From assembly GCF_004917065.1 (NCBI RefSeq), contig NZ_SSYA01000003.1, positions 394,318-458,317 on the forward strand: 64,000 bases of DNA. The letters run 5' to 3'. Both the position numbers and the translations under genes were made by a program. The stretch's first letter is position 1. Each line of letters starts with the position of its first letter. Below are positions 25,731-36,553 of the stretch, in pieces. The notes beneath the pieces are model-generated. The model did no database searches. It saw only the letters and a program-made list of their open reading frames with translations, and was not told the origin of the DNA. The DNA comes from Geomonas ferrireducens. GTDB lineage: Bacteria; Desulfobacterota; Desulfuromonadia; Geobacterales; Geobacteraceae.

Positions 25731-28631
25731 ATGAGCAAAACCCGCGTATATGAGTTAGCGGCACAGATGGGGATCGAAAACAAGGAGCTTATGGCAAGAC
25801 TTGCCGAGGCAGGCGTGCAGGTCAAAAACCATATGGCTGTCCTTGAGGATTCGGATATCAAGGCGTTATCCGCCCCCGCGCACCCCCCCGTCAAAGAAGT
25901 TTCCCAGGAAGAGGTGAGGGTGAAGCCGACCCTGATCCGTCGTCGTGCGAAGGCGGTCGAGCCTGAGGCCCAGGCGGCAGCCGAGCCGGCCGAGCCGGTC
26001 AAGGAGGAGGCGCCCCAGCCGGCACCCCCCGAGAAGGCTCCGGTGGAAGAGGCGCCCAAGCGTCCGGAACCGGTCCGCGCGAGGATCATCGAGCCGGCTC
26101 CCGCTCCGAAGCCGGCAGCGGTGAAGCCCGAGGCTCCGGCCCCCCAGGCTCCGGCCGCCAAGGAAGAGAAACCGGTGGCCGCAGCACCTGCCGCGCCTGC
26201 GGCACCGGAAAAGCCGGCCGTCGAGGCCCCGAAGGCGGAGGCGCCTGCTGCCCCCGCACCCGAGGCGCCGAAAGTCGAGCCTGCCAAGGTCGAGGCCCCG
26301 AAGGCACCCGCCGCGGAAGCGCCGGCTGCCGCCAAGGCGCCCGAGGCGCCCGCCGCCAAGGCCGTGGAGCCCGAGCCGGACAAGCCGACTGCAACCCGCG
26401 CGAGGATCCTCGGCCGCGTCGAGATCCCGATTCCGACCCAGCGTCCGGCCGAGCGTCGCGAGTACCAGCGCCCCGCGCAGGGCGATCGCCCGGGGCAGCG
26501 TCCCGGCATGCCGCGCGGCGTGGAGCGCCCCGGCACTGAGCGTCCGGCACCGCGTCCCGGCGCAGGTCGTCCCGGCGAGCGTCCCCCCATGGGGGCGCGC
26601 CCCGATCGTCCGGCGCCCTTGGCCCCTGTCGAGCCGCCGCCGCTGCTGGACGACCGCAGCCGCAAGGGTAGGAAACCCGCCCCGGCAGGCGGCGCCGATT
26701 ACGGCAAGAACGCCAAGAAGGGCGGCGCCCCCGCAGGCAAGGGGAAAAAAGAGACTTTCAAGGACCTTCTGGACAAACGCGAGCGGGTTTTCGAGCCCGG
26801 GCCGCGCTCCAAAGGTAAGAAAGGGAAGTACGAGAAGGTTCAGGTCGGCAAGAAGACCGAGATCACGGTACCGAAGGCGATCAAGAGGATCATCAAGATC
26901 AGCGAGTCCATCACCGTGGGCGAGCTGGCCAAGCGCATGGGGATCAAGGCGACCGACCTGATCCGCGCCCTGATGAAGCTCGGTGTCATGGCGACCATCA
27001 ACCACCCGCTCGACTTCGACACCGCGACCCTTCTGGCCACCGACTTCGGCTACGAGATCGAGAACGTGGCGCTCGACGTGGACGAGCTCCTCGAGGCGGA
27101 GCCGGATGCGCCGGAAGCAATGCAGAAGCGTCCGCCGGTCGTCACCATCATGGGTCACGTCGACCACGGCAAGACCTCGCTTCTTGACGCCATCCGCCAG
27201 GCCAACGTAATTGCCGGCGAGGCTGGCGGCATCACCCAGCACATCGGCGCCTACGACGTGGAACTCAAGGGACAGAAGATCACCTTCCTCGACACCCCGG
27301 GCCACGAGGCGTTCACCGCGATGCGCGCCAGGGGCGCCAAGGTCACCGACATCGTCATCCTGGTGGTTGCTGCCGACGACGGCGTCATGCCGCAGACCCG
27401 CGAGGCGGTCAACCACTCGAAGGCTGCAGGCGTTCCGATCATCGTCGCCATCAACAAGATCGACAAGCCCGAGGCCAACCCGAGCAAAGTGAAGCAGGAG
27501 CTGATGGAGTTCGGCCTGGTTTCCGAGGAATGGGGCGGCGAGACCATCTTCGTCGAGGTCTCCGCGAAGAAGCACATCAACCTCGAGTCGCTGCTAGAGA
27601 TGGTTCTCCTGCAGGCCGACGTCCTCGAGCTCAAGGCGAACCCGGACAAGACCGCCCGCGGCACCGTGGTCGAGGCCAAGCTGGACAAAGGGCGCGGCCC
27701 GGTAGCGACCGTCCTGGTCCAGGAGGGTACCCTGAAGGCGGGCGATTACTTCGTGGCCGGCATTCACTTCGGCCGCGTGCGCGCCATGCAGAACGACCGG
27801 GGCGAGAAGGTCAACGCTGCCGGCCCGGCCATGCCGGTCGAGGTCATTGGCTTCAACGGCGTGCCTGACGCAGGCGACATCTTCGTCGCCATGAACGACG
27901 AGAAGCAGGCGAAGGAGATCGCAAACCACCGCCAGATGAAGCTGCGCGAGTCCGAACTCGCCAAGCACAGCAAGCTCTCCCTGGAGCAGCTCTACGAGAA
28001 GATCCAGAAGGGCGAGGTCAAGGACCTCAACACCATCGTCAAGGGCGACGTGCAGGGCTCCGTCGAGGCGGTTGCCGAGTCCCTCAGGAAGCTCACCACG
28101 GATGCCATCCGTCTCAACGTGCTGCACGCCTCCGTCGGCGCCATCACCGAGACCGACGTCAACCTGGCCAGCGCTTCCAACGCCATCATCCTCGGCTTCA
28201 ACGTTCGTCCCGAGGTCAAGGCGGCGGTGCTCGCCGAGAAGGAAGGGGTCGACGTCAGGCTGTACAACATCATCTACGACGCGGTGGACGACATCAAGAA
28301 GGCGATGGAAGGCCTCCTCGAGCCGACCTTCAAGGAGAAGTATCTCGGTCGCGCCGAGATCCGCGAGGTGTTCTCGGTGCCCAAGGCCGGCATGGTCGCG
28401 GGTTCCTACGTCACCGACGGCAAGATCATCAGGAACGCACAGGTACGCCTGCTGCGCGACAACGTGGTGATCTTCGAAGGCAAGCTCGGCAGCCTGCGCC
28501 GCTTCAAGGACGACGTTAAGGAAGTCGCCACCGGCTACGAGTGCGGCATGTCGCTTGAGAACTACAACGACCTCAAGATCGGCGACATCTTCGAGTGCTT
28601 CGAGATGGAGAAGGTAGCCGGCAAGCTGTAA
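25731..28631 (+). CDS. infB: Translation initiation factor IF-2
   Basis: 966 residues. N-terminal IF2N domain ([20 protein letters not shown]), a very long Ala/Pro/Glu-rich disordered region (about 80-330) with basic RPG-type repeats, a second IF2N domain (about 390-440), then the GTPase with G1 GHVDHGKTS near residue 474, G2 [11 protein letters not shown]3 DTPGHEAF and G4 NKID, and domains II to IV. It positions fMet-tRNA on the 30S subunit and drives subunit joining. ATG follows the previous stop at once, with GAGGAG upstream. Confidence 0.98.
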   Translation: MSKTRVYELAAQMGIENKELMARLAEAGVQVKNHMAVLEDSDIKALSAPAHPPVKEVSQEEVRVKPTLIRRRAKAVEPEAQAAAEPAEPVKEEAPQPAPPEKAPVEEAPKRPEPVRARIIEPAPAPKPAAVKPEAPAPQAPAAKEEKPVAAAPAAPAAPEKPAVEAPKAEAPAAPAPEAPKVEPAKVEAPKAPAAEAPAAAKAPEAPAAKAVEPEPDKPTATRARILGRVEIPIPTQRPAERREYQRPAQGDRPGQRPGMPRGVERPGTERPAPRPGAGRPGERPPMGARPDRPAPLAPVEPPPLLDDRSRKGRKPAPAGGADYGKNAKKGGAPAGKGKKETFKDLLDKRERVFEPGPRSKGKKGKYEKVQVGKKTEITVPKAIKRIIKISESITVGELAKRMGIKATDLIRALMKLGVMATINHPLDFDTATLLATDFGYEIENVALDVDELLEAEPDAPEAMQKRPPVVTIMGHVDHGKTSLLDAIRQANVIAGEAGGITQHIGAYDVELKGQKITFLDTPGHEAFTAMRARGAKVTDIVILVVAADDGVMPQTREAVNHSKAAGVPIIVAINKIDKPEANPSKVKQELMEFGLVSEEWGGETIFVEVSAKKHINLESLLEMVLLQADVLELKANPDKTARGTVVEAKLDKGRGPVATVLVQEGTLKAGDYFVAGIHFGRVRAMQNDRGEKVNAAGPAMPVEVIGFNGVPDAGDIFVAMNDEKQAKEIANHRQMKLRESELAKHSKLSLEQLYEKIQKGEVKDLNTIVKGDVQGSVEAVAESLRKLTTDAIRLNVLHASVGAITETDVNLASASNAIILGFNVRPEVKAAVLAEKEGVDVRLYNIIYDAVDDIKKAMEGLLEPTFKEKYLGRAEIREVFSVPKAGMVAGSYVTDGKIIRNAQVRLLRDNVVIFEGKLGSLRRFKDDVKEVATGYECGMSLENYNDLKIGDIFECFEMEKVAGKL

Positions 28632-28641
28632 GGAAAAACAC

Positions 28642-28695
28642 GGGGAGAGCGGCGTCCCGCGTCCGGCATCCCGGCCCGCGGAAGCCCCTCTCCCC
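28642..28695. other. GC-rich intra-operon hairpin between infB and rbfA
   Basis: Perfect 8-bp arms GGGGAGAG (28642-28649) and CTCTCCCC (28688-28695) enclose a second GC-rich stem. No T-run follows, and rbfA is expected in the same operon, so an mRNA processing or stability element is more likely than a terminator. Confidence 0.5.
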
Positions 28696-28725
28696 TTAAT
28701 CGTTTCACGACAAGAGAGAAAGAAC

Positions 28726-29085
28726 ATGGTAAAGCGTTCCGACAAGGTAGCCGAAGAGATCCACAAGATCATTTCCGAGCTTCTCATAAAGGGTCTCAAG
28801 GACCCGCGCGTAGGTTTCGTCACCATCACCGGCGTGAAGGTGACCCCCGACCTCAGGCAGGCCACCGTCTACTTCACCGTGCACGGCGACGATGCCGCCA
28901 AGAAAAACAGCGAAGCAGGGCTCAACTCAGCGAAGGGATTCATCCGCAAGGAGATCGGCCAGGCATTGAAGCTCCGTTTCACCCCCGAGATTACGTTCAA
29001 GTACGACACCTCTTTGGACTACGGCCAGCATATCGAATCGATTCTGAAGGAGATAGGGGCTCAGGATGACGGCGACAACAGCTGA
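28726..29085 (+). CDS. rbfA: Ribosome-binding factor A
   Basis: 119 residues, single type-II KH-like domain. Seen: N-terminal RSDKVAEEIHKIISELL, the core DPRVGFVTITGVKVTPDLRQ (residues about 25-44) and RFTPEITFKYDTSLDYG near the end. It binds the 30S subunit during late 16S rRNA maturation. AGAGAGAAAG lies before the ATG. It overlaps the start of nrnA by 20 nt, so both are translated from one mRNA. Confidence 0.96.
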   Translation: MVKRSDKVAEEIHKIISELLIKGLKDPRVGFVTITGVKVTPDLRQATVYFTVHGDDAAKKNSEAGLNSAKGFIRKEIGQALKLRFTPEITFKYDTSLDYGQHIESILKEIGAQDDGDNS

Positions 29086-30034
29086 GATTAAGCGGATAGT
29101 GGCGGAGATCGACCAGGCTCAGAGCTTTCTGATCACCAGCCACGAAAGTCCCGACCCCGATGCGGTCGGCTCCTCCCTGGCCCTGGCCAATTACTTGACC
29201 GCGCGCGGCAAGGACGTCACCGTCTACCTTTGCGATCCGGTCCCGGACAACTGCTCCTTCCTCCCGATGGCGGAGCTGGTGTACGGCGAGATGCCGGAGC
29301 GCGACTTCGACGTCTGCTTCGTGCTCGACGTGGGGGAGTTCCGCCGCGCCGGCAAGGCGGTCACCGAAAACAAGAGGATCGGCCGTTTCATCAACGTCGA
29401 CCATCATCTCGGGTGCGAAAACTTCGGCATCTGCAACCTGATCGACCCGAAGGCGAGCGCCACCGCGGCCCTCATCTACCGGATCATCAAGGCGGCAGGA
29501 GACGAGGTGGACTATCCCACCGCGCTCTGCATCTACACCGCCATCCTTTCCGATACCGGCAGCTTCCACTACTCGAACTCCGACCCCGAGTCCTTCGCCA
29601 TCGCAGGCGAGATGATCGGCAAAGGGGTGAACGCCTGGAGCGTGAACGAGAACCTCTACGAGAGCGAGCCGCTGCAGAGGATCGCGCTTTTAGCCCTCGC
29701 CCTCTCTGACCTGACCGTCTCACCCTCAGGCGAGTACGCCTCGGTCACCGTTACCCTCGACATGTACGGCAAGACCGGCGCCACCGCCCAGGACACCGAC
29801 CGTTTCATCAACTACCCCCGCTCCATCAAGGGGGTGCAGGTGGCGCTCTTCTTCCGACAGGTCGAGGATGGGCTCTTCAAGGTCGGCTTCAGGTCCAAGG
29901 GGAAGGTGGACGTCTCGGCGGTTTCCGCCTCTTTCGGCGGCGGCGGGCATCACAACGCCGCAGGATGCATGGTGCGCGGCACGCTCGCGGAGGTCAAGGC
30001 GCAGGTCTTCGACCGGCTGGAGCAGATGCGCTGA
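29066..30034 (+). CDS. nrnA: DHH-family phosphoesterase NrnA (nanoRNase / pAp phosphatase)
   Basis: 322 residues. DHH domain with HESPDPDAVGSSLAL, the signature DHHLGCENF, and C-terminal DHHA1 substrate domain ending GGGGHHNAAG. NrnA enzymes degrade 2-5-nt RNAs and dephosphorylate 3'-phosphoadenosine 5'-phosphate. The gene starts inside rbfA and overlaps truB by one base (TGATG). Its location between RNA-maturation genes suits a role in completing RNA turnover begun by PNPase, encoded downstream. Confidence 0.92.
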   Translation: MTATTAEIKRIVAEIDQAQSFLITSHESPDPDAVGSSLALANYLTARGKDVTVYLCDPVPDNCSFLPMAELVYGEMPERDFDVCFVLDVGEFRRAGKAVTENKRIGRFINVDHHLGCENFGICNLIDPKASATAALIYRIIKAAGDEVDYPTALCIYTAILSDTGSFHYSNSDPESFAIAGEMIGKGVNAWSVNENLYESEPLQRIALLALALSDLTVSPSGEYASVTVTLDMYGKTGATAQDTDRFINYPRSIKGVQVALFFRQVEDGLFKVGFRSKGKVDVSAVSASFGGGGHHNAAGCMVRGTLAEVKAQVFDRLEQMR

Positions 30035-30921
30035 TGCTGAACGGCTTTTTCGTGATCGACAAGCCGGCCGGTGTCACCTCCCATGACATCGTGTCGAAGG
30101 TCCGCCGCGCCATCAACCAGAAGAAGGTTGGGCACACGGGAACCCTCGATCCCTTCGCGACCGGTGTGCTGCCCGTGGCGGTGGGGGAGGGGACCAAGGC
30201 GATCCAGTTCCTCGACGAGTCCGAGAAGGAGTACCGTGCGGTCTTGCGGCTCGGCATCGCCACCGACACCCAGGACCTCACCGGTGAGGTGATCGCGGAA
30301 AGGGAGTGGTCGCACCTCTTGCCCGCGGACCTGGAAGACATCGTGCCGCGGTTTCTAGGTCTCCAGAAGCAGCTCCCGCCGATGTTCTCTGCCATCAAGC
30401 AGGGGGGCGTGCCGCTTTACAAGCTGGCCAGAAAGGGTATCGAGGTGGAGCGCGAGGAGCGCGAGGTGGAGATTCACTCGCTCACCTTCGAATGGATCCG
30501 GCTCCCCGAGGCCTGCTTTACGGTGCGCTGCTCGCGCGGTACCTACGTCAGGACCCTCGCCTGCGACATCGGCGAGGCGCTCGGATGCGGCGCGCATCTG
30601 CTGGAGTTGCGGCGCACGAAAAGCGGCCTCTTCAAGGAGGCGGACGCCATCACCATCGAGGCCCTGGCCGCGGCTGCCGACCAGCATGCGCTCCTCTTGC
30701 CCATGGACCGGGCGCTCGATCACCTGAGGAGCCTGCAGCTCACCGAAGAAGGGGGGCGCAAGGTCGGCAACGGCGTGGTGCCGCGAGAGGGGGAGTTCGT
30801 CGAGGCGCCGGGCCCGTTTCAGGACGGCGAACAGGTGCGACTCTATTTGGGCGAGCGTTTCCTGGCAGTGGCTTGCCACGACCGGCTCAAAGGGCTGCGC
30901 CTCATGCGTGTATTCAATTAG
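30034..30921 (+). CDS. truB: tRNA pseudouridine(55) synthase
   Basis: 295 residues. Catalytic Asp in HTGTLDPFATGVLPV, N-terminal GFFVIDKPAGVTSHD and tRNA-binding RGTYVRTLACDIG. It makes pseudouridine 55 in the T-loop of tRNAs. ATG 30034 overlaps the nrnA stop by one base; a longer in-frame extension into nrnA is not supported. The C-terminal part (about 230-295) is a PUA-like domain. Confidence 0.96.
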   Translation: MLNGFFVIDKPAGVTSHDIVSKVRRAINQKKVGHTGTLDPFATGVLPVAVGEGTKAIQFLDESEKEYRAVLRLGIATDTQDLTGEVIAEREWSHLLPADLEDIVPRFLGLQKQLPPMFSAIKQGGVPLYKLARKGIEVEREEREVEIHSLTFEWIRLPEACFTVRCSRGTYVRTLACDIGEALGCGAHLLELRRTKSGLFKEADAITIEALAAAADQHALLLPMDRALDHLRSLQLTEEGGRKVGNGVVPREGEFVEAPGPFQDGEQVRLYLGERFLAVACHDRLKGLRLMRVFN

Positions 30922-31060
30922 TATTCCTTCTTTACACGTACCTGCTTTTGTGGTAAGAGTTGAAGGTCTTGATCTATGCCGTGGCCTTGGGGTTGCGGGA
31001 AGGCATAAAAGTACATAAATAAAAGCACTAACAATTAAGATGGGAAGGGGGTGTAACCAC

Positions 31061-31327
31061 ATGCTGCAAACGGAAAAGAAGCAGGAAATCATCACAGCTC
31101 ATAAGCTGCACGATTCCGACACGGGTTCGCCGGAAGTGCAGATTGCAATTCTTTCGGAGCGTATCACCTATCTGACTGAGCACTTCAAGACTCACAAGAA
31201 GGATCATCACAGCCGTCGCGGTCTGCTGAAGATCGTCGGTCAGAGAAGGGGTCTGCTTGACTACCTGAAGAAGAAGGATGTAGAGCGCTACAAGGCGATC
31301 ATCGCCAAGCTCGGCATCAGAAGGTAA
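31061..31327 (+). CDS. rpsO: 30S ribosomal protein S15
   Basis: 88 residues, standard length. Conserved [29 protein letters not shown] and the LDYLKKKD...Y motif. It binds the 16S central domain early in assembly. Start at ATG 31061 behind GGGAAGGGGG; seven codons upstream are open but not conserved. The 139-nt gap after truB has room for its own promoter (candidate TTTACA 30931-30936, 17 nt, TAAGAG). A terminator follows at once, and pnp comes next, as in many bacteria. Confidence 0.98.
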   Translation: MLQTEKKQEIITAHKLHDSDTGSPEVQIAILSERITYLTEHFKTHKKDHHSRRGLLKIVGQRRGLLDYLKKKDVERYKAIIAKLGIRR

Positions 31328-31329
31328 AA

Positions 31330-31370
31330 AAAGGCAGTATACCTCAACGGGTATATTGCCTTTCCTCTTT
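31330..31370 (+). terminator. Rho-independent terminator after rpsO
   Basis: Stem of 11 bp with one G-U pair (31333-31343 / 31350-31360), extended by AAA/TTT pairs, 6-nt loop, T-rich tail to 31370. Confidence 0.85.
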
Positions 31371-31378
31371 CATCATGT

Positions 31379-31404
31379 AAGGGCCTTTGTGCCCTTTTTC
31401 TTTG
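31379..31404 (+). terminator. Second terminator-like hairpin between rpsO and pnp
   Basis: AAGGGC (31379-31384), 6-nt loop, GCCCTT (31391-31396), then TTTCTTTGTT. A tandem partner of the preceding terminator. Confidence 0.65.
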
Positions 31405-31472
31405 TTGGGGGCGTGGATAAAACCGTCCTGCGGCTTGATATTGCGCAAGGCGATTTTCTCGGCGGCCCCAAC
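31404..31472 (+). promoter_or_regulatory. pnp leader stem-loop candidate
   Basis: GTTGGGG (31404-31410) can pair with CCCCAAC (31466-31472), closing a 55-nt loop with inner pairing. It lies 34 nt before the pnp start. In E. coli a long leader stem at the same place is cut by RNase III and then used by PNPase to repress its own synthesis; the analogy is inference. Confidence 0.45.
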
Positions 31473-31506
31473 ACCAACCGGAAGTAAATCAATGGAGGCC
31501 GTAACA

Positions 31507-33597
31507 ATGGTACATAGCGTACAGGCAGAATGCTGTGGCAAGACAATCACCATCGAAACAGGAAAGATCGCAAAGCAGGCAAGCGGCGCGGTCATGATCA
31601 AAAGCGGCGACACCATGGTCCTCGTGACCGCCGTCGCCATGAAATCCGCCAAGGAAGGGCAGGGCTTCTTCCCGCTCACCGTCAACTACCAGGAGAAGGC
31701 CTACGCAGGCGGCCGCATCCCCGGCTCGTTCTTCAAGCGCGAGGGGCGTCCCTCCGACAACGAGACCCTCACCTCCCGTCTTATCGACCGTCCAATCCGT
31801 CCGCTGTTCCCGGAAGGGTTCCTGAACGACACCCAGGTCATGGCGACCGTCGTCTCCGCCGACAAGGACCATGATCCGGGCATCCTCGCCATGATCGGCG
31901 CTTCGGCCGCCCTCATGGTCTCCGACGTTCCCTTCGCCGGCCCGATCGCGGGCGTCAAGGTCGGGCGCGTGGACGGCCAGTTCATCGCCAACCCGACCGC
32001 CGAGCAGGAAGAGAAGAGCGACATGGAGATCGTGATCGCCGCCTCCAAGGACGCCATCCTGATGGTTGAAGGTAGCGCCTCCGAGGTTTCCGAGAACGAC
32101 CTCCTCGAAGCGATCTTCTTCGGCAAGGAAGCGGTCCAGGGGATCCTGGCAGCCCAGGAAGAGCTGGTCGCCAAGGTGAAGCCGGTCAAGCGCGACATCC
32201 CGGCTCCGGTAGTCAACGAGGAGCTGAAGGTCCGCGTCGACGCTCTCGCCAAGGAAGAGATGAAAGCGGCGGTGCGCATCAAGGCCAAGCAGGAGCGTCA
32301 TGACGCCATCGACGCCATCTCCGAAAAGACCGTGGCGGCTCTCGCTGAGGAGTTCGAAGGCTCCGAGAAAGAGGTCAAGGCGTTCATCGAGGACCTCGAG
32401 TACAACCTGGTGCGCGAGCACATCATCAAGGACGGCTCCAGGATCGACGGCCGCGACACCAAGACCATCCGTAACATCGCCACCGAGGTCGGCTTCCTCC
32501 CGCGCGCACACGGCTCCGCCCTGTTCACCCGCGGCGAGACCCAGTCCATCGTGGCCGCGACGCTCGGCACCTCGGTTGACGAGCAGCGCATCGACTCGCT
32601 CTACGGTGATTCCAGGAAGAAGTTCCTCCTGCACTACAACTTCCCGCCGTACTCCGTCGGTGAAACCAGCTTCCGCCTCGCCCCGGGCCGCCGCGAAATC
32701 GGCCACGGCATGCTGGCCGAGCGCGCGCTGCAGCAGGTGCTTCCGAAACACGACGACTTCCCCTACACCATCCGCATCGTCTCCGACATCACCGAGAGCA
32801 ACGGCTCCTCCTCGATGGCGACCGTCTGCGGCGGCTCCCTGTCCATGATGGACGCCGGTATCCCGATCAAGGCGCCGGTTGCCGGTATCGCCATGGGCCT
32901 CATCAAGGAAGGCGACGATTACGCCATCCTCTCCGACATCCTGGGCGACGAAGACCACCTGGGCGACATGGACTTCAAAGTGGCCGGTACCGCCGACGGT
33001 GTCACCGCGCTGCAGATGGACATCAAGATCGGCGGCGTGACCCGCGAGATCATGGGTGCCGCCCTGGCGCAGGCAAAAGCAGGCCGCGTGCACATCCTGG
33101 GCGAGATGGCCAAGTCCATCTCCACCGCGCGCGGCGACCTCTCCGCCTTCGCTCCGCGCATCACCACCATCTGGGTCAAGGTCGACAAAATCCGCGACGT
33201 CATCGGCTCCGGCGGCAAGAACATCAGGAGCGTCACTGAGGCAACCGGCGTCGCCATCGACATCGAGGACACCGGCAAGATCAACATCGCTTCCAACAAC
33301 AAGGAAGCCTGCGACCTCGCCATCAAGATGATCCGCAACCTCACCGCCGAGGCTGAGGAAGGCAAGCTCTACATGGGCACCGTTAAGAAGATCATGGAGT
33401 TCGGCGCGTTCGTCGAGATCTTCCCGGGAACCGACGGCCTGGTGCACGTCTCCGAGCTCGACACCGAGCGCGTGAAGAACGTGAGCGACATCCTCAAAGA
33501 AGGGGACAAGGTGCTGGTGAAGTGCATCGGCATCGACAAACAGGGCAAGATCAAGCTCTCCCGTAAAGAGGCTCTGGGCCAGACCTTCACCGAATAA
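31507..33597 (+). CDS. pnp: Polyribonucleotide nucleotidyltransferase (PNPase)
   Basis: 696 residues: two RNase PH domains (about 1-215 and 300-535) with a helical linker, KH domain (about 550-610: [20 protein letters not shown]) and S1 domain (about 615-690: [20 protein letters not shown]). Phosphorolytic 3'-5' exoribonuclease of the degradosome. ATG 31507 is chosen because GGAGG at 31494-31498 is correctly spaced; an ATG at 31492 overlaps that site. It sits downstream of rpsO and two terminator-like hairpins. Confidence 0.98.
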   Translation: MVHSVQAECCGKTITIETGKIAKQASGAVMIKSGDTMVLVTAVAMKSAKEGQGFFPLTVNYQEKAYAGGRIPGSFFKREGRPSDNETLTSRLIDRPIRPLFPEGFLNDTQVMATVVSADKDHDPGILAMIGASAALMVSDVPFAGPIAGVKVGRVDGQFIANPTAEQEEKSDMEIVIAASKDAILMVEGSASEVSENDLLEAIFFGKEAVQGILAAQEELVAKVKPVKRDIPAPVVNEELKVRVDALAKEEMKAAVRIKAKQERHDAIDAISEKTVAALAEEFEGSEKEVKAFIEDLEYNLVREHIIKDGSRIDGRDTKTIRNIATEVGFLPRAHGSALFTRGETQSIVAATLGTSVDEQRIDSLYGDSRKKFLLHYNFPPYSVGETSFRLAPGRREIGHGMLAERALQQVLPKHDDFPYTIRIVSDITESNGSSSMATVCGGSLSMMDAGIPIKAPVAGIAMGLIKEGDDYAILSDILGDEDHLGDMDFKVAGTADGVTALQMDIKIGGVTREIMGAALAQAKAGRVHILGEMAKSISTARGDLSAFAPRITTIWVKVDKIRDVIGSGGKNIRSVTEATGVAIDIEDTGKINIASNNKEACDLAIKMIRNLTAEAEEGKLYMGTVKKIMEFGAFVEIFPGTDGLVHVSELDTERVKNVSDILKEGDKVLVKCIGIDKQGKIKLSRKEALGQTFTE

Positions 33598-33650
33598 CAT
33601 CTCTCATGTGAGAGCTGGCAATTTTTGGCTTTCCCGGTATAGTTCTAGCC

Positions 33651-34907
33651 ATGATTAAAAAGACCACCCTAAATAACGGGATACGCGTCATCACCGAGCG
33701 TATCCCGTACGCAAACTCCGTCTCCATAGGAATCTGGGTCGCCAACGGCTCCCGCCACGAACGGCGGGAGTCGAACGGCGTCGCCCACTTCATCGAGCAT
33801 CTCCTCTTTAAAGGCACCGAACGCCGCTCCTCATTGGACATCGCCCGCGAGATCGACTCGGTGGGTGGCGTCCTGAACGCCTTCACCAGCCGCGAGTACG
33901 TCTGCTACTACGCCAAGGTGCTGGACAAGTTCCTCCCGCGTGCCGTCGATCTTCTGACCGACATCTTCCTTCATTCCGTCTTCGATGACGAAGAGATCGA
34001 AAAGGAGCGCCGCGTGGTGCTCCAGGAGATCAACATGATGGAGGACACCCCGGACGACCTGATCCACGACCTCTTCCACCAGCACTTCTGGAAGGGGCAC
34101 CCGCTGGGGATGTCGATCCTGGGCGATGCCGAGAGCGTCACGGGGCTTTCACGCGATGCCATCATCGCCTACAAGGACAAGATGTACCGTGCCGACGACA
34201 TCATCGTCACCGCGGCCGGCAACGTCAACCACGACAAGCTCACCGTGCTCCTCGAGGAGTTCTTAAACGGCGTCGAGCCGGGGCACGGCCGGAGCGAGTC
34301 CGTCCCGCCGGTGTACGAACGTCGTATCGAGCTGGTCGAGAAGGACCTGGAGCAGATCCACGTCTGCCTTGGCCTCAAGGGGGTGCAGCAAAGCCACCCG
34401 CAGCGCTACGACGCCTTCATCATGAACGCCATTCTTGGCGGCTCCATGAGCTCGCGCCTCTTCCAGGAGGTGCGCGAGAAGAGCGGTCTTGCCTACTCGG
34501 TCTACTCCTACATCGCCTCCCATGCCGATGCCGGCTCCCTCGTGGTGTACGCCGGTGCGAGCCCGGAAAACTCGAAGGAGCTTCTCGAGATCATGCTGCG
34601 CGAGATCGGCCGTTTCAAACGCGAACCGGTCCCCATGGAGCAGCTCGAGGGGGCGCGCGAGCAGTTGAAGGGTAACCTGCTCCTGTCGCTGGAATCGAGC
34701 GACAACCGCATGTCGCGCCTGGCGAAAAACGAGATCTATTTTGGCACGCCGCTGCCTCTGTCCGAGATCATGGAAGGGTTCGACCGCGTCACCTCCGAGA
34801 GCATCCAGGAGCTCGCCCAAGAGATTCTGGACAACTCCGCGCTGACCCTGGTCATGCTGGGCCGGGTCGGTTCTCCCACCTTTACCGACTCCGATATCAA
34901 CGTCTGA
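33651..34907 (+). CDS. M16 family zinc peptidase (processing-peptidase-like)
   Basis: 418 residues: two homologous M16 halves. The inverted zinc motif [10 protein letters not shown] (HxxEH) is at about residues 47-56, with the third ligand Glu further on, so this is an active subunit. Second half has [20 protein letters not shown] typical of YmxG/mitochondrial-processing-peptidase-like bacterial proteins. Commonly found next to pnp and dut in this order. It overlaps dut by one base. Substrate unknown; no signal peptide, so it is probably cytoplasmic. Confidence 0.92.
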   Translation: MIKKTTLNNGIRVITERIPYANSVSIGIWVANGSRHERRESNGVAHFIEHLLFKGTERRSSLDIAREIDSVGGVLNAFTSREYVCYYAKVLDKFLPRAVDLLTDIFLHSVFDDEEIEKERRVVLQEINMMEDTPDDLIHDLFHQHFWKGHPLGMSILGDAESVTGLSRDAIIAYKDKMYRADDIIVTAAGNVNHDKLTVLLEEFLNGVEPGHGRSESVPPVYERRIELVEKDLEQIHVCLGLKGVQQSHPQRYDAFIMNAILGGSMSSRLFQEVREKSGLAYSVYSYIASHADAGSLVVYAGASPENSKELLEIMLREIGRFKREPVPMEQLEGAREQLKGNLLLSLESSDNRMSRLAKNEIYFGTPLPLSEIMEGFDRVTSESIQELAQEILDNSALTLVMLGRVGSPTFTDSDINV

Positions 34908-35347
34908 TGAAAACCATACCCATCCGGATAAAGCGCCTGCGGTCGACCTCGCTTCCCTCTTACATGACCGAGCAGGCGGCGGGTGTCGATCTGCATGCCG
35001 CGCTCGATGAGGACTTCGTGCTGCACCCGGGCGAGCGCGCCCTGGTCCCGACGGGGATAGCCATCGAGATCCCGCCCGGCATCGAGGCGCAGGTGAGACC
35101 CAGAAGCGGCCTGGCGCTCAGGCACGGCATCGCGCTGGTGAACTCTCCGGGCACCATCGACGCGGACTACCGCGGCGAGGTCGGGGTCATCGTGATCAAC
35201 CACGGCAGCGAGCCTTTCGCCATCAGGCACGGCGAGCGCATCGCGCAGATGGTCTTCGCCCGTTGCGAGCGCGCCGAGTTCATCGAGGTGGACGAACTGG
35301 GCGAGACCGCCCGCGGCGCAGGCGGGTTCGGGCATACGGGCAGGTAG
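34907..35347 (+). CDS. dut: Deoxyuridine 5'-triphosphate nucleotidohydrolase
   Basis: 146 residues, trimeric dUTPase length. Five motifs seen in order: [51 protein letters not shown], and the C-terminal [10 protein letters not shown] arm. It hydrolyses dUTP to dUMP, keeping uracil out of DNA and feeding thymidylate synthesis. ATG overlaps the last base of the M16 peptidase stop, so it is translationally coupled. Confidence 0.97.
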   Translation: MKTIPIRIKRLRSTSLPSYMTEQAAGVDLHAALDEDFVLHPGERALVPTGIAIEIPPGIEAQVRPRSGLALRHGIALVNSPGTIDADYRGEVGVIVINHGSEPFAIRHGERIAQMVFARCERAEFIEVDELGETARGAGGFGHTGR

Positions 35348-35447
35348 ATCCATCGCCATTCATCCTTACGGAATATAACCCGCTTGCCGGCCTCCTCTGC
35401 CGGTCAGCCGCGTCACCCATTCTTGAACTACCTACGGGGGCACGCTT

Positions 35448-36551
35448 ATGAAAGATCCTCGCGTCAGACAATTCGCCGAAGTGCTGGTCAACTACTCGGC
35501 CCGCGTCCAGCCGGGCGACGTGGTGCTCATCTCCTGCGCCGGACTGGAAGGTACGCCGCTCGTGAAGGAGCTCTACGCCCTCTGCCTCGAAAAAGGGGCG
35601 AAGTACGTCGAGTACGAGTTCAGCGTCCCCGAGATCGGGCGCCACTTCTTCAACATAGCCAGCGCCGACCAGCTCTCCTATTTCCCGCAGCACAAGCTCG
35701 ACTTCATGAAACAGGTCGACGTCTACTTCGGTCTCTCCGCCGCCGACAACTCCATGGTGAACGCCAAGGCGAACCAGACCAGCATGATTGCCTGGTCCAA
35801 AGTCGTGCGCCCCATCATCGACCAGCGCGTCAAGGGGACCCGCTGGGTGGTGACGCGCTACCCGACCCACGGCGCGGCCCAGGAAGCGCGCATGAGCCTC
35901 GAGGAGTACGAGGATTACCTCTTTGCCGCATGCTGCATGGACTGGGAGGAGGAGTCGAGGAAACAGGACGCGCTGAAGGCCTGCGTCGATGCCGCCGACC
36001 GGGTGCGCATCAAGGCCTCGGACACCGATCTCTCTTTCAGCATCAAGGGGCTTCCCGGGATCAAGTGCGACGGACGGCTGAACATCCCGGACGGCGAGGT
36101 CTTCACCGCGCCGGTGCGCGATTCGGTGGAGGGTTACATCACCTACAACTGCCCGACCGTGTACCAGGGGAAGGAGTTCAACAACGTCCGCCTCGAGTTC
36201 GAAAAGGGACGCATCGTAAGAGCGACCGCTCCTGGCATGGACGCTGATCTGAACCGCATCCTCGACACCGACGAAGGGGCGCGCTACGTGGGCGAGTTCG
36301 CCATCGGCGTGAACCCGAACATCAGGGTGCCGATGCGCAACATCCTCTTCGACGAAAAGATCTTCGGCTCGATTCACTTCACCCCCGGCCAGGCCTACGA
36401 CGAGTGCGACAACGGCAACCGCTCCGCGGTGCACTGGGACATGGTGAAGATCCTCGCCGGCGACGGCGAGCTTTGGTTCGACGACATCCTGATCCAGAAG
36501 GACGGCCGTTTCGTGCACGAGCCGCTTCTGGGACTGAATCCAGAGGAATAG
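35448..36551 (+). CDS. M29 family aminopeptidase (leucyl aminopeptidase, thermophilic type II-like)
   Basis: 367 residues. Whole-length match in style to AmpS/PepS peptidases: N-terminal RVQPGDVVLISCAGLEGTPL, central GTRWVVTRYPTHGAAQEARM, and metal-ligand region with EFAIGVNPNI, SIHFTPGQAY and SAVHWDMV (His and Asp ligands) near the C-terminus. A cytoplasmic dimeric metallo-aminopeptidase. Preceded by a 100-nt gap, and followed 2 nt later by the Sua5/YciO gene, suggesting one transcript. Confidence 0.9.
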   Translation: MKDPRVRQFAEVLVNYSARVQPGDVVLISCAGLEGTPLVKELYALCLEKGAKYVEYEFSVPEIGRHFFNIASADQLSYFPQHKLDFMKQVDVYFGLSAADNSMVNAKANQTSMIAWSKVVRPIIDQRVKGTRWVVTRYPTHGAAQEARMSLEEYEDYLFAACCMDWEEESRKQDALKACVDAADRVRIKASDTDLSFSIKGLPGIKCDGRLNIPDGEVFTAPVRDSVEGYITYNCPTVYQGKEFNNVRLEFEKGRIVRATAPGMDADLNRILDTDEGARYVGEFAIGVNPNIRVPMRNILFDEKIFGSIHFTPGQAYDECDNGNRSAVHWDMVKILAGDGELWFDDILIQKDGRFVHEPLLGLNPEE

Positions 36552-36553
36552 CC

